Below are positions 1-7,930 of a stretch of DNA of 64,000 nt, one piece after another. Each line of letters opens with the position of its first letter. Positions within the stretch are counted from its first letter, which is position 1. Position numbers and translations under genes: made by a program. Origin of the DNA: Pseudomonas fluorescens (GTDB lineage: Bacteria; Pseudomonadota; Gammaproteobacteria; Pseudomonadales; Pseudomonadaceae); assembly GCF_000967965.1 (NCBI RefSeq), contig NZ_LACC01000004.1:41335-105334 (forward strand), read 5' to 3'. The notes below the pieces were generated by a model. That model saw nothing but the letters and a program-made list of their open reading frames with translations. It did no database searches and was not told where the DNA came from.

Positions 1-111
1 CATTATGCCACAGGTTTTTATAAAGTGTTGATTTATTTGAAGTTTTTTTCAAAAAAATCTAAAAACCGGTGAAACGATGCAACCCACAGGAACAACAGTC
101 AAACTTGAGGC

Positions 112-138
112 AGAAAAAAACCCGCCTAAGCGGGCTTT
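112..138 (-). terminator. Intrinsic terminator of the tRNA operon
   Basis: A CCCGC / GCGGG stem with a four-base CTAA loop at 121-134 is followed, on the minus strand, by a run of U residues (114-120 on the plus strand is A-rich). It lies about 40 bases past the 3' end of tRNA-Asp and points the right way to end the tRNA-Val/tRNA-Asp transcript. Confidence 0.85.
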
Positions 139-179
139 TCCGTGGTGACCTGGCGTTCAGTGTTCCAGGTTACCGAATA

Positions 180-256
180 TGGCGCAGCGGACGGGACTCG
201 AACCCGCGACCCCCGGCGTGACAGGCCGGTATTCTAACCGACTGAACTACCGCTGC
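180..256 (-). tRNA. tRNA-Asp (anticodon GTC)
   Basis: The minus strand folds as a 77-base cloverleaf: acceptor GCAGCGG pairs with CCGCTGC, the D-arm contains TAGTTCAG, the anticodon loop reads CTGTCAC (GTC), and the T-arm has GGTTCGAGTCC. The 3' CCA is encoded (complement of 180-182). The body closely matches the enterobacterial tRNA-Asp sequence. It is the second gene of a two-tRNA transcript, 19 bases after tRNA-Val. Confidence 0.97.
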
Positions 257-275
257 GCGTAACACTGAAAACGAA

Positions 276-351
276 TGGTGGGTGATGACGGGATCGAACC
301 GCCGACATTCTGCTTGTAAGGCAGACGCTCTCCCAGCTGAGCTAATCACCC
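276..351 (-). tRNA. tRNA-Val (anticodon TAC)
   Basis: A 76-base cloverleaf on the minus strand: acceptor GGGTGAT pairs with ATCACCC, D-arm TAGCTCAGCTGGGAGAGC, anticodon loop CTTACAA (TAC), T-arm GGTTCGATCCC, and an encoded CCA end. It is the first gene of the tRNA operon. Confidence 0.97.
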
Positions 352-371
352 TTCGCTTCGGTGTGGCGCGC

Positions 372-400
372 ATTCTACGGAGCGACCCAACCTCTGGCAA
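372..400 (-). promoter_or_regulatory. Sigma-70 promoter of the tRNA operon
   Basis: On the minus strand a -35 TTGCCA (plus 395-400) and a -10 TAGAAT (plus 372-377) are 17 bases apart. They are followed by the GC-rich discriminator GCGCGCC, typical of stringently controlled stable-RNA promoters. The tRNA-Val 5' end lies about 20 bases downstream. Confidence 0.85.
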
Positions 401-510
401 GCACTTTTTAAAATAATTTTCTCAGCCCTTCCAAAGGCTTAGAGAAAGGTTGGCCTATGGCACGGCGAAGACAATAATGCCCCCCTTTGTATAAAGGAGA
501 GACTCACCCC

Positions 511-1431
511 ATGTGGTTCAAAAACCTGCTTATCTATCGCCTGACCCAAGATCTGCCTGTTGATGCCGAGGCGTTGGAAACTGCACTGGCCACCAAACTG
601 GCGCGCCCATGTGCAAGCCAGGAGTTGACCACCTACGGTTTCGTCGCGCCGTTCGGCAAAGGCGAAGATGCGCCACTGGTGCACGTCAGCGGTGACTTCC
701 TGCTGGTGTCCGCGCGCAAGGAAGAACGTATTTTGCCGGGCAGCGTCGTGCGTGACGCGGTCAAGGAAAAGGTCGAAGAGATCGAAGCCGAGCAAATGCG
801 CAAGGTCTATAAGAAGGAACGCGATCAGATCAAGGATGAAATCATCCAGGCCTTCCTGCCCCGCGCCTTTATTCGCCGCTCGTCGACCTTCGCCGCCATC
901 GCGCCGAAACAGGGCCTGATCCTGGTCAACTCGGCCAGCCCGAAACGCGCCGAAGACTTGCTGTCCACATTGCGTGAAGTGATCGGCACCCTGCCGGTGC
1001 GTCCACTGACCGTGAAGATGTCCCCGACCGCGACCATGACCGAGTGGGTCACCACCCAGAAAGCCGCGGACGATTTCTTTGTATTGGACGAATGCGAACT
1101 GCGCGACACCCACGAAGACGGCGGCATCGTGCGTTGCAAGCGCCAGGACCTGACCAGCGAAGAAATCCAGTTGCACCTGAGCACCGGCAAAGTGGTCACT
1201 CAACTGTCCCTGGCCTGGCAGGACAAACTGTCGTTCGTCCTCGACGACAAAATGGTGGTCAAGCGCCTGAAGTTCGAAGACCTGCTGCAAGACCAGGCGG
1301 AACAGGACGGCGGCGACGAAGCCCTGGGCCAGCTGGACGCCAGCTTCACCCTGATGATGCTGACCTTTGGCGACTTCCTGCCGGCGCTGGTTGAAGCGCT
1401 GGGTGGCGAAGAGACTCCGCAGGGGATCTGA
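511..1431 (+). CDS. rdgC: Recombination-associated protein RdgC
   Basis: A 306-residue protein beginning [16 protein letters not shown], the characteristic start of RdgC, with the usual family length. RdgC forms a ring-shaped dimer that encircles duplex DNA and restrains RecA-dependent strand exchange (family knowledge). The start at 511 is preferred over an in-frame start 24 bases upstream because AAGGAG (494-499) is well placed and the family starts at MWFKN. The gene stands alone, between the tRNA operon behind it and a pair of REP palindromes after its stop. Strongly charged mid-region with many Lys/Glu, and no membrane segment. Confidence 0.95.
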   Translation: MWFKNLLIYRLTQDLPVDAEALETALATKLARPCASQELTTYGFVAPFGKGEDAPLVHVSGDFLLVSARKEERILPGSVVRDAVKEKVEEIEAEQMRKVYKKERDQIKDEIIQAFLPRAFIRRSSTFAAIAPKQGLILVNSASPKRAEDLLSTLREVIGTLPVRPLTVKMSPTATMTEWVTTQKAADDFFVLDECELRDTHEDGGIVRCKRQDLTSEEIQLHLSTGKVVTQLSLAWQDKLSFVLDDKMVVKRLKFEDLLQDQAEQDGGDEALGQLDASFTLMMLTFGDFLPALVEALGGEETPQGI

Positions 1432-1450
1432 ATCAGTCGATGAATACCCT

Positions 1451-1539
1451 GTGGGAGCGAGCTTGCTCGCGATAGCGGAATGTCAGTCAACATCCCTGTT
1501 GAATGGTAGTCCCTCATTGCGAGCAAGCTCGCTCCCACA
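1451..1539. repeat. Inverted pair of REP palindromes
   Basis: GTGGGAGCGAGCTTGCTCGC begins at 1451 and its inverse ends at 1539, so two REP units face each other across about 50 bases. Paired REPs (BIMEs) of this sequence are typical of fluorescens-group pseudomonads. The pair fills the rdgC to BASS-transporter gap and may also act as a transcript-end hairpin. Confidence 0.9.
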
Positions 1540-1575
1540 GTTTTATGTAGCGTGTCTAAAAACAAGGATCGGACC

Positions 1576-2541
1576 ATGCGCGCACTGGCTGCATTGAGTC
1601 GTTTTGTCGGCAATACCTTCGCTTACTGGGTACTGATTTTCGCTGTCGTGGCGTTTCTGCAGCCCGCATGGTTCCTCGGCCTCAAAGGCGCCATCGTGCC
1701 CCTGCTGGGGCTGGTGATGTTCGGCATGGGCCTGACCCTCAAACTCGAAGACTTCGCCGAAGTCGCTCGCCATCCATGGCGCGTGGCCCTGGGCGTGGTT
1801 GCACATTTCGTGATCATGCCCGGCGTGGCGTGGTTGCTCTGCCAAGCGTTCCACTTGCCGCCGGAAATCGCCGTCGGCGTGATTCTGGTCGGCTGCTGCC
1901 CGAGCGGCACCTCGTCGAACGTGATGACCTGGCTGGCCCGTGGCGACCTGGCGCTGTCGGTGGCCATCGCCGCCGTCACCACCCTCCTCGCCCCGCTGCT
2001 GACTCCAGCCCTGATCTGGCTGCTGGCCTCGGCCTGGTTGCCGGTGTCGTTCATGGAGTTGTTCTGGTCGATCCTGCAAGTAGTGCTGTTGCCAATCGTG
2101 CTGGGGGTGGTTGCCCAACGGGTGTTCGGCGACAAGGTTCGCCACGCCGTGGACGTGTTGCCGCTGGTGTCGGTGGTCAGCATCGTGATCATCGTCACGG
2201 CAGTCGTCGCCGCCAGCCAGGCGAAGATTGCCGAGTCCGGCCTGTTGATCATGGCCGTGGTCATGCTGCACAACAGCTTCGGCTACCTGCTGGGATACTT
2301 CACCGGGCGCCTGTTCAAGCTGCCACTGGCCCAGCGCAAGTCCCTGGCCCTGGAAGTCGGCATGCAGAACTCCGGATTGGGTGCCGCGTTGGCGAGTGCG
2401 CACTTCTCGCCGCTGGCGGCGGTGCCAAGTGCGTTGTTCAGTGTCTGGCACAACATTTCCGGAGCATTGCTCTCCACGTATTTCCGCCGCATGAGCGAGA
2501 AACAGGATCGGGAAATGGCGGCGCAACAGGTCAGTGACTGA
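1576..2541 (+). CDS. BASS-family (bile acid:sodium symporter) membrane transporter
   Basis: A 321-residue, very hydrophobic protein with about nine or ten membrane segments. It carries the BASS-family pattern of a GxGLTLKLEDF-like segment near residue 50, and GCCPSGTSSNVMTWLARGDLALSV and EVGMQNSGLGAALA segments, which in the family line the sodium and substrate sites. The sequence is closer to bacterial YocS/PanS-like members, which move small organic acids such as pantoate, than to true bile-acid carriers; the substrate cannot be read here. The ATG at 1576 is chosen because AAGGATCGG precedes it; a GTG at 1552 is in frame. Single gene. Confidence 0.85.
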   Translation: MRALAALSRFVGNTFAYWVLIFAVVAFLQPAWFLGLKGAIVPLLGLVMFGMGLTLKLEDFAEVARHPWRVALGVVAHFVIMPGVAWLLCQAFHLPPEIAVGVILVGCCPSGTSSNVMTWLARGDLALSVAIAAVTTLLAPLLTPALIWLLASAWLPVSFMELFWSILQVVLLPIVLGVVAQRVFGDKVRHAVDVLPLVSVVSIVIIVTAVVAASQAKIAESGLLIMAVVMLHNSFGYLLGYFTGRLFKLPLAQRKSLALEVGMQNSGLGAALASAHFSPLAAVPSALFSVWHNISGALLSTYFRRMSEKQDREMAAQQVSD

Positions 2542-2543
2542 CT

Positions 2544-2582
2544 CGCGATCTTGATCCGCGATCTTGATCCGCGATCTTGATC
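2544..2582. repeat. Three tandem 13-bp repeats
   Basis: The unit CGCGATCTTGATC occurs three times head to tail (2544-2556, 2557-2569, 2570-2582), starting two bases after the transporter stop codon. A degraded copy (AACTTGATC) follows. It sits just upstream of the gdx promoter and riboswitch. Function unknown. Confidence 0.9.
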
Positions 2583-2589
2583 TGAAAAC

Positions 2590-2621
2590 TTGATCCCTGG
2601 GTTAATGCTGGGCACTATATT
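2590..2621 (+). promoter_or_regulatory. Possible promoter of gdx
   Basis: TTGATC (2590-2595) and an AT-rich CACTATATT (2613-2621) could serve as -35 and -10 elements with about 18 bases between. The initiation site would fall just before the first riboswitch hairpin, which is the expected geometry. The match is moderate. Confidence 0.45.
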
Positions 2622-2628
2622 GCGCAAC

Positions 2629-2678
2629 GCGAGGACGACCTCGCGGCTCGATCGAGTCATTAATCAGGGGACGACCCC
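2629..2678 (+). promoter_or_regulatory. Guanidine-II (mini-ykkC) riboswitch
   Basis: There are two short hairpins, each capped by the tetraloop ACGA: GCGAGG-ACGA-CCTCGC at 2629-2644 and GGGG-ACGA-CCCC at 2667-2678, joined by a 22-base linker. Two G/C stems with ACGR loops are the defining structure of the guanidine-II class, which binds guanidinium. The second stem ends 10 bases before the gdx Shine-Dalgarno (GGAGG, 2689-2693), so ligand binding could expose the ribosome site, as proposed for this class. The match to both the structure and the downstream gene family is exact. Confidence 0.93.
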
Positions 2679-2698
2679 GTCAGACGATGGAGGTATTC

Positions 2699-3013
2699 AT
2701 GTCCTGGATCATTCTGTTTTTCGCCGGCCTGTTCGAAGTCGGCTGGGCCGTCGGCCTCAAGTACACCGACGGCTTCACCCGCCCGCTCCCCACTGTGTTG
2801 ACCGTTGCAGCCATGGCTATCAGCCTTGGCTTGCTCGGCCTTGCAATGAAGGAATTGCCGCTGGGTACGGCCTATGCGATCTGGACCGGGGTCGGCGCCG
2901 TTGGCACGGTGATCGCCGGGATCATCCTGTTTGGCGAATCCATGGCGCTGGTGCGGTTGGCGAGTGTGGCGTTGATCATTTCCGGGCTTGTTGGCCTGAA
3001 GGTCAGCGCTTAA
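2699..3013 (+). CDS. gdx: Guanidinium exporter Gdx (SugE-type SMR protein)
   Basis: A 104-residue small multidrug resistance protein with four membrane helices, beginning [16 protein letters not shown]. The membrane-embedded glutamate at residue 13 (LFEVGWA) is the coupling residue of the SMR family. Members of the SugE/Gdx branch exchange guanidinium for protons as dual-topology dimers. The preceding guanidine-II riboswitch places this copy in that branch rather than among general drug exporters. An ATG at 2687 is in frame, but GGAGG at 2689-2693 sets the start at 2699. Confidence 0.93.
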   Translation: MSWIILFFAGLFEVGWAVGLKYTDGFTRPLPTVLTVAAMAISLGLLGLAMKELPLGTAYAIWTGVGAVGTVIAGIILFGESMALVRLASVALIISGLVGLKVSA

Positions 3014-3022
3014 CTTTCAGAC

Positions 3023-3134
3023 CGCCATCGTCGGATCGCCGCCCGGAGACAAGCTCGCTCCCACAGGGATTGAAGGCGTGCCTACTGTGTGGCACAACAC
3101 AAAACCTGTAGGAGCGAGCCTGCTCGCGAAGCGG
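3023..3134. repeat. REP pair
   Basis: An inverted REP unit (ending ACAAGCTCGCTCCCACAGGG, 3049-3068) and a direct unit (GGAGCGAGCCTGCTCGCGAA, 3111-3130) lie between the convergent gdx and the MFS/PlsC gene. Confidence 0.85.
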
Positions 3135-3150
3135 CTCGCGCAAACAACCG

Positions 3151-5025
3151 CTATCTGACAGCCCCGCGCAACTCCCCCACCAACGCCTGCAACTTCGCCG
3201 GCTCCGCCACTTCAACCGCCACCGCCGGCCCTGCAACCAATGTCACCCGCGACCACAGGCGATGAAACAGCCCCTTACCCGGATCGCGGCTGAAGAAACT
3301 CCCCCACAACCCCTGCAAGGCCAGCGGAATCACCGGCACCGGCGTCTCTTCGAGAATCCGCGTCAACCCGCCCCTGAACTCATTGATCTCGCCATCGGCG
3401 GTCAATTTACCCTCGGGGAAGATGCACACCAGCTCACCGTCCTTCAGATACCGGGCAATTCGCGTGAAGGCTTGTTCATATATCTGGATATCTTCCTGGC
3501 GCCCAGCTATCGGAATCGTCCCCGCGGTACGGAAGATGAAGTTCAGCACCGGCAGGTTGTAGATTTTGTAGTACATGACAAAGCGAATCGGCCGACGTAC
3601 CGCGCCGCCAATCAGCAAGGCGTCGACGAATGACACGTGATTGCACACCAGCAACGCCGCGCCTTCATCGGGGATCAAATCCAGATTGCGATGCTCGACG
3701 CGGTACATGGAGTGGCTGAGCAGCCAGATCATGAAACGCATGGTGAACTCGGGGACGATCTTGAAGATGTAGGCGTTGACGCCGATGTTCAGCAACGACA
3801 CCACCAGGAACAGCTGCGGGATCGACAGCTTGGCCACACTCAGCAAGACGATCGAGACAATCGCCGACACCACCATGAACAACGCATTGAGGATGTTGTT
3901 GGCGGCAATCACCCGCGCCCGTTCGTTCTCCGCGGTACGAGACTGGATCAGCGCGTACAGCGGCACGATGTAGAAACCGCCGAAGACGCCCAGGCCGAGG
4001 ATATCGAACAACACCAGCCAGGCGTGGCCAAAACCGAGGATCTCGATCCAGCCATGGCCGGTGGCGCTGTCCGGGATTCCACCAGAATGCCACCACAGCA
4101 GCAGACCGAAAACGGTCAGGCCGAACGATCCGAACGGCACCAGGCCAATCTCTACTTTGCGCCCCGAGAGCTTCTCGCACAGCAGCGAACCCAATGCGAT
4201 ACCGACCGAGAACACCGTCAGAATCAGCGTCACCACGGTTTCGTCGCCGTGCATCCATTCCTTGGCATAGGCCGGGATCTGCGTCAGGTAAATCGCCCCG
4301 ACAAACCAGAACCACGAGTTACCGACAATCGAGCGTGACACTGCCGGCGTTTGCCCCAGGCCCAGTTTCAACGTGGCCCAGGACTGGCTGAAGATGTTCC
4401 AGTTCAGGCGCATTTGCGGCGTGGCGGCCGCCGCACGGGGAATGCTGCGACTGGCCAGGTAGCCGAGCACGGCAGTGCCGATGATCGCCATGGACACCAC
4501 CGGCGCGTAATGCGCCGAAGACATCATGACCCCGGCGCCAATGGTGCCGGCAAGGATCGCCAGGAAGGTGCCCATTTCCACCAGGCCGTTGCCGCCTACC
4601 AGCTCATCTTCATGCAGGGCTTGTGGCAGGATCGAGTACTTCACCGGCCCGAACAGCGCCGAGTGGGTGCCCATGGCGAACAACGCCACCAGCATCAACG
4701 ACAAGTGATCGAACATGAAGCCGACCGCGCCGACCGCCATGATGGCAATTTCCCCAAGCTTGATCAGGCGGATCAACGCGTCCTTGGCGAACTTTTCCCC
4801 GAATTGCCCGGCCAGGGCCGAGAACAGGAAAAACGGCAGGATAAACAGCAGCGCACACAGGTTGACCCAGATCGAGCGGTCACCTTCGATGGTCAGCTTG
4901 TACAAAATGGCGAGGATCAACGACTGTTTGAACACGTTGTCGTTGAACGCCCCGAGGGACTGGGTGACGAAGAACGGCAGGAAGCGCCGGGTGCGCAGCA
5001 AGGTGAACTGTGAGGGGTGACTCAT
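3151..5025 (-). CDS. MFS transporter-PlsC acyltransferase fusion (lysophospholipid transport and acylation)
   Basis: A 624-residue two-part protein. Residues about 1-420 form an LplT-like major-facilitator domain (opening RFLPFFVTQSLGAFNDNVFKQS), and residues about 430-624 form a PlsC/LPLAT 1-acylglycerol-phosphate acyltransferase. The latter has the catalytic H-x4-D box in NHVSFVDALL near residue 465 and the acceptor motif FPEGKL. In other bacteria LplT flips lysophospholipids across the inner membrane and a separate acyltransferase re-acylates them; here both steps may be joined in one chain. No acyl-ACP synthetase domain is present, unlike E. coli Aas. The start at 5025 (MSHPSQFTLLR) has GGAAG upstream; a longer in-frame start at 5055 lies inside the leader hairpin region. 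Confidence 0.85.
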   Translation of the reverse strand: MSHPSQFTLLRTRRFLPFFVTQSLGAFNDNVFKQSLILAILYKLTIEGDRSIWVNLCALLFILPFFLFSALAGQFGEKFAKDALIRLIKLGEIAIMAVGAVGFMFDHLSLMLVALFAMGTHSALFGPVKYSILPQALHEDELVGGNGLVEMGTFLAILAGTIGAGVMMSSAHYAPVVSMAIIGTAVLGYLASRSIPRAAAATPQMRLNWNIFSQSWATLKLGLGQTPAVSRSIVGNSWFWFVGAIYLTQIPAYAKEWMHGDETVVTLILTVFSVGIALGSLLCEKLSGRKVEIGLVPFGSFGLTVFGLLLWWHSGGIPDSATGHGWIEILGFGHAWLVLFDILGLGVFGGFYIVPLYALIQSRTAENERARVIAANNILNALFMVVSAIVSIVLLSVAKLSIPQLFLVVSLLNIGVNAYIFKIVPEFTMRFMIWLLSHSMYRVEHRNLDLIPDEGAALLVCNHVSFVDALLIGGAVRRPIRFVMYYKIYNLPVLNFIFRTAGTIPIAGRQEDIQIYEQAFTRIARYLKDGELVCIFPEGKLTADGEINEFRGGLTRILEETPVPVIPLALQGLWGSFFSRDPGKGLFHRLWSRVTLVAGPAVAVEVAEPAKLQALVGELRGAVR

Positions 5026-5045
5026 CTTCCATGTGTCCCTGATGT

Positions 5046-5110
5046 TAGGTAGCAAGTGGCCTGGATTCTTATTGGATTATCAAAAGTCGATCCAGGCCAC
5101 ACCTTACCTA
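5046..5110. promoter_or_regulatory. Long hairpin in the leader of the MFS/PlsC gene
   Basis: GTGGCCTGGAT (5056-5066) and ATCCAGGCCAC (5090-5100) are perfect 11-bp inverted arms. An outer TAGGTA/TACCTA pair (5046-5051 and 5105-5110) extends the stem. It sits between the TDT gene stop and the MFS/PlsC start (both minus). No U-run follows on the minus strand, so it does not look like a simple terminator; it could be an operator or an RNA leader structure. Confidence 0.6.
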
Positions 5111-5121
5111 ATCTTTGCCGG

Positions 5122-6273
5122 TTATTTCTTCAATCCGGCAATGCACGGCGAGACAAACAGCTCACCGCGCCAGGCGCCCAGCACCGTGCGCTTGCCGACG
5201 ATCAGCCACATCACCACCAGCAACGCCACCAGCACGCAGCCAAACACACTGAAGAACGTCAGGTTCAAGGTACTGGCCAGCTTCAACGTCGCCAGAGAAT
5301 AGACGCCCAGCGGGAAAGTGAAGCCCCACCAGCCGAGATTGAAGGGAATGCCGGCACGCAGGTAGCGCGCAGTGATCAGCAACGCCATCAGCATCCACCA
5401 CAAGCCGAAACCCCACAGGGTGATGCCGGCTACCAGACCCAGTCCTGCAGCAATCTCTCCGACTCCCGGCATACCGTTGGCCGCGAAAATCAGCGGTGCA
5501 TCGCCGCCCAGTACCAGCATGCCCAACGCACCGGTGCCGATCGGGCCAAGGGCCAGCCAGCTCGAGGCGGCCATGTTTTCGTGAGGCAACTTATGCAGAG
5601 CCATGCGCAGCAACAGAATGGTCAGGATGCTGAAGGCCACCGGCAGGGAAAACGCCCAGAGCACGTAGCTGGTCACCAGCACCACCAGTTGCGAATGAGC
5701 GTCGGCCAAGTGCGGCGCCAACAGCCCCCCGCTGGCGGCCGCCACTTCTGCCGCGACCACCGGCAACAGCCAGACCGCTGTCATCTGGTCGATGCTGTGC
5801 TCCTGACGGGTGAACATCATGTAGGGAATCAGCACGCCGCAGGCCAGCGACATGGCCACATCCAGCCACCACAGCACCTCGGCGACGTGAATCACACCTT
5901 CGCCCCAGCGCGGCAGGCCAAACACCAGGAAGCCATTGATGATGGTCGCCAGGCCCATGGGGATGGTGCCGAAAAACATCGAAACCGTGGAGTGGCCGAA
6001 AATCCGCCGCGCTTCGTCGAAAAACAGTACCCAACGCGCCGTGTATACCGCCGTAAACAGCAGGAACAGAGCGATATTGAACAGCCAGAGGGCTTCGGCA
6101 AAGGCGTGCAAGGCAGGCATGGCGACCGGCAATTGCGCCAGTGCCAACGCCAGCACGCCGGTGCCCATGGTGGCCGCGAACCAGTTGGGGGTGAACTGGC
6201 GGATCACCTCGCGGGGATGTTGCAAGTGACTGAAAGGTTTGATTCCGGGCTTGATGCTATTGGCGCATGTCAT
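5122..6273 (-). CDS. TDT-family membrane exporter (TehA/SLAC1-type)
   Basis: A 383-residue protein with about ten membrane helices. It begins with a cytoplasmic lead and FTPNWFAATMGTGVLALAL, the typical first-helix signature of the tellurite-resistance/dicarboxylate transporter family (TehA, SLAC1-type anion channels, malate and sulfite exporters). Conserved TMGTG and the internal GLWWMLMALL and WWGFTFPLGVYSLAT segments support this. The substrate cannot be deduced. It is downstream of a small cupin gene on the same strand, but an AT-rich palindromic region separates them, suggesting its own promoter. Confidence 0.85.
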   Translation of the reverse strand: MTCANSIKPGIKPFSHLQHPREVIRQFTPNWFAATMGTGVLALALAQLPVAMPALHAFAEALWLFNIALFLLFTAVYTARWVLFFDEARRIFGHSTVSMFFGTIPMGLATIINGFLVFGLPRWGEGVIHVAEVLWWLDVAMSLACGVLIPYMMFTRQEHSIDQMTAVWLLPVVAAEVAAASGGLLAPHLADAHSQLVVLVTSYVLWAFSLPVAFSILTILLLRMALHKLPHENMAASSWLALGPIGTGALGMLVLGGDAPLIFAANGMPGVGEIAAGLGLVAGITLWGFGLWWMLMALLITARYLRAGIPFNLGWWGFTFPLGVYSLATLKLASTLNLTFFSVFGCVLVALLVVMWLIVGKRTVLGAWRGELFVSPCIAGLKK

Positions 6274-6308
6274 GGCGAACTCCTGTCCTCTCGTGAGGTA
6301 GAGCCCAT

Positions 6309-6375
6309 GTTAGATCTGAATAGAATATCTATATAACGGGTAATATCTCTATATCTTATCGATATTACCTATATG
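6309..6375. promoter_or_regulatory. AT-rich palindromic region upstream of the TDT exporter gene
   Basis: GGTAATATC (6339-6347) and GATATTACC (6361-6369) form a perfect 9-bp inverted repeat with 13 bases between. AATATCTATAT (6324-6334) and AATATCTCTATAT (6343-6355) are near-direct repeats within it. The stretch is much more AT-rich than its surroundings and lies where the TDT promoter should be. It is a likely operator/promoter; the regulator is not adjacent. Confidence 0.55.
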
Positions 6376-6378
6376 CGA

Positions 6379-6690
6379 TCAGACACTTCCTTCCGATTCG
6401 ACCACCAATATCCGAGCCGGCCCTACCGGATGCGCCACATGCTCAGTGCCAACCGAGGCATAAAAAATGTCACCGACCTCCAGCAAAGCTTCCCGCTCCA
6501 CCCCATCTTCGCGATAACGCATCTGCACCTGGCCATCGAGCACCACGAACACTTCCTCGCCATCGTTGACGTGCCACTTGTAGGGCTGATCGGTCCAGTG
6601 CAGCCGCGTGGTGATGCCGTTCATGCTGGCGATGTCCAGCGCGGCCCAGGCACGCTCGCCAGTGAACGATTTGCTGCGGATGATTTTCAT
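6379..6690 (-). CDS. Small cupin-domain protein
   Basis: A 103-residue single-domain cupin. Motif 1 spans residues about 40-60 (VNDGEEVFVVLDGQVQMRY) and motif 2 residues about 72-92 (LEVGDIFYASVGTEHVAHPVG). The first motif keeps the acidic Glu and one histidine before it, and the second keeps one His, so metal binding is plausible but the ligand set is not classical. Function unknown; such proteins can be small isomerases or ligand sensors. It starts at ATG 6690 with a GGATCGGACC segment upstream, between an MFS gene and the TDT gene on the same strand. Confidence 0.75.
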   Translation of the reverse strand: MKIIRSKSFTGERAWAALDIASMNGITTRLHWTDQPYKWHVNDGEEVFVVLDGQVQMRYREDGVEREALLEVGDIFYASVGTEHVAHPVGPARILVVESEGSV

Positions 6691-6737
6691 GGTCCGATCC
6701 TTCGAGTGAGCTGAGAGGGGCCAAGGCTAACTCAATT

Positions 6738-7928
6738 TTACCGGTTGGCCTCGCAGGCCCTGACCGAACGTGATCGCAGTAAACCCGCCATTGCACTGAG
6801 GGCCAGCACCATCAGCACCGCACAATAACCATCGGTCGTTGCCACCAGACCAAAGGTCCGCGCCAGGTTGCCGGCCAGCAGCGCCGGCAGGCAGAACGCC
6901 AGATAACTCAGCGCGTAATACGCCGACATCAACCCGGCGCGCTCATGGGGCAAGGCCAGCGGCACCAGACTGCGTACCGCCCCGAGGAAACCGGCGCCGA
7001 AGCCACAACCGGCGACCAGCGTGCCGAGGAAAAACAGCGGCAAGCTGGCGCTGTGCACACCCAGTAGAATCAGGACAACTCCCGCCGGCAACGAACTGGC
7101 GCCCAGTTGCAGCGCCTTGGTCGCCGCCTGATTGCGCAGGGTGTAAATCATCAGGGCGCCGGTCACCGTCAATGCGGCGACGGTCGCCCCGCCAATCAGG
7201 TTCGAGGTTGAACCGGTCGCCGTACGCACCAGTGAAGGTGCCAGCGACGCGTAGAATCCGCCCAGCGCCCAGGTCGCCGTGTTGAGCGGCAACACCCGCC
7301 ACAACGTTGCGCGCGCCTGGACAGGCACATGCAGGGTGGGTCGCAATGATGCCCAAGCTCCGGACTGGCGCGTGACGCTCTCCGGCAAACGCCAGACAAA
7401 TACGGCCTGCATCGCGAACAGAACAAGTAACAGCCAATAGGTCAGGTGCAACGGCGCCGGGGCAAACTCGGCCAGCAAACCGCAGCCCATTCCACCCAGG
7501 GCCATGCCGAGCAAGGGCGCGACGCTATTGACCAGTGGGCCTTGCTGGCGATCGGTGTCCAGCAAGGTTGCACTCAACACGGCGGTTGCCATGCCGGTGG
7601 CAAACCCTTGCAGGACCCGGGCACTGATCAGCCACGCAACGCTGTCGGCGTAGATAAACAGCAACATCGCCAGGATGTTCAGCAGCACCGCCGTAAAGAT
7701 CACCGGTTTGCGCCCCAGGTAATCCGACAGCGAGCCGACCGTCAGCAACGCCGCCAACAGGCTGAGGGCGTACACGCCGAAAATCAGGGTCAGGGTCGCT
7801 GCCGAAAACTGCATCTGTTCCTGATACAGGTGATACAGCGGCGTCGGCGCAGTGGAGGCCGCCAGGAAACTGAGCAAGGTAACGGCCAGAAACCACAGGC
7901 TGGCTCGGTTTGAATGAGAACTGGACAT
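6738..7928 (-). CDS. MFS efflux transporter (drug-resistance type)
   Basis: A 396-residue protein with about twelve membrane helices and the MFS loop motif GSLSDYLGRKPVIF after helix 2. It carries the PTPLYHLYQEQMQFS opening often seen in bacterial DHA1-like exporters. The ATG at 7928 has a GGAG eight bases upstream; a TTG at 7943 is also in frame. It is transcribed away from a TetR-family regulator, and a 16-bp-armed palindrome overlaps its ribosome-binding region. The pairing is typical of a repressor-controlled efflux pump. The substrate is unknown. Confidence 0.85.
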   Translation of the reverse strand: MSSSHSNRASLWFLAVTLLSFLAASTAPTPLYHLYQEQMQFSAATLTLIFGVYALSLLAALLTVGSLSDYLGRKPVIFTAVLLNILAMLLFIYADSVAWLISARVLQGFATGMATAVLSATLLDTDRQQGPLVNSVAPLLGMALGGMGCGLLAEFAPAPLHLTYWLLLVLFAMQAVFVWRLPESVTRQSGAWASLRPTLHVPVQARATLWRVLPLNTATWALGGFYASLAPSLVRTATGSTSNLIGGATVAALTVTGALMIYTLRNQAATKALQLGASSLPAGVVLILLGVHSASLPLFFLGTLVAGCGFGAGFLGAVRSLVPLALPHERAGLMSAYYALSYLAFCLPALLAGNLARTFGLVATTDGYCAVLMVLALSAMAGLLRSRSVRACEANR

Positions 7929-7930
7929 GG

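Noticed and set aside
439..1290. Long open frame on the minus strand opposite rdgC
   Set aside because: Shadow of rdgC caused by high GC; no ribosome site and a His/Gln-rich composition typical of antisense frames.
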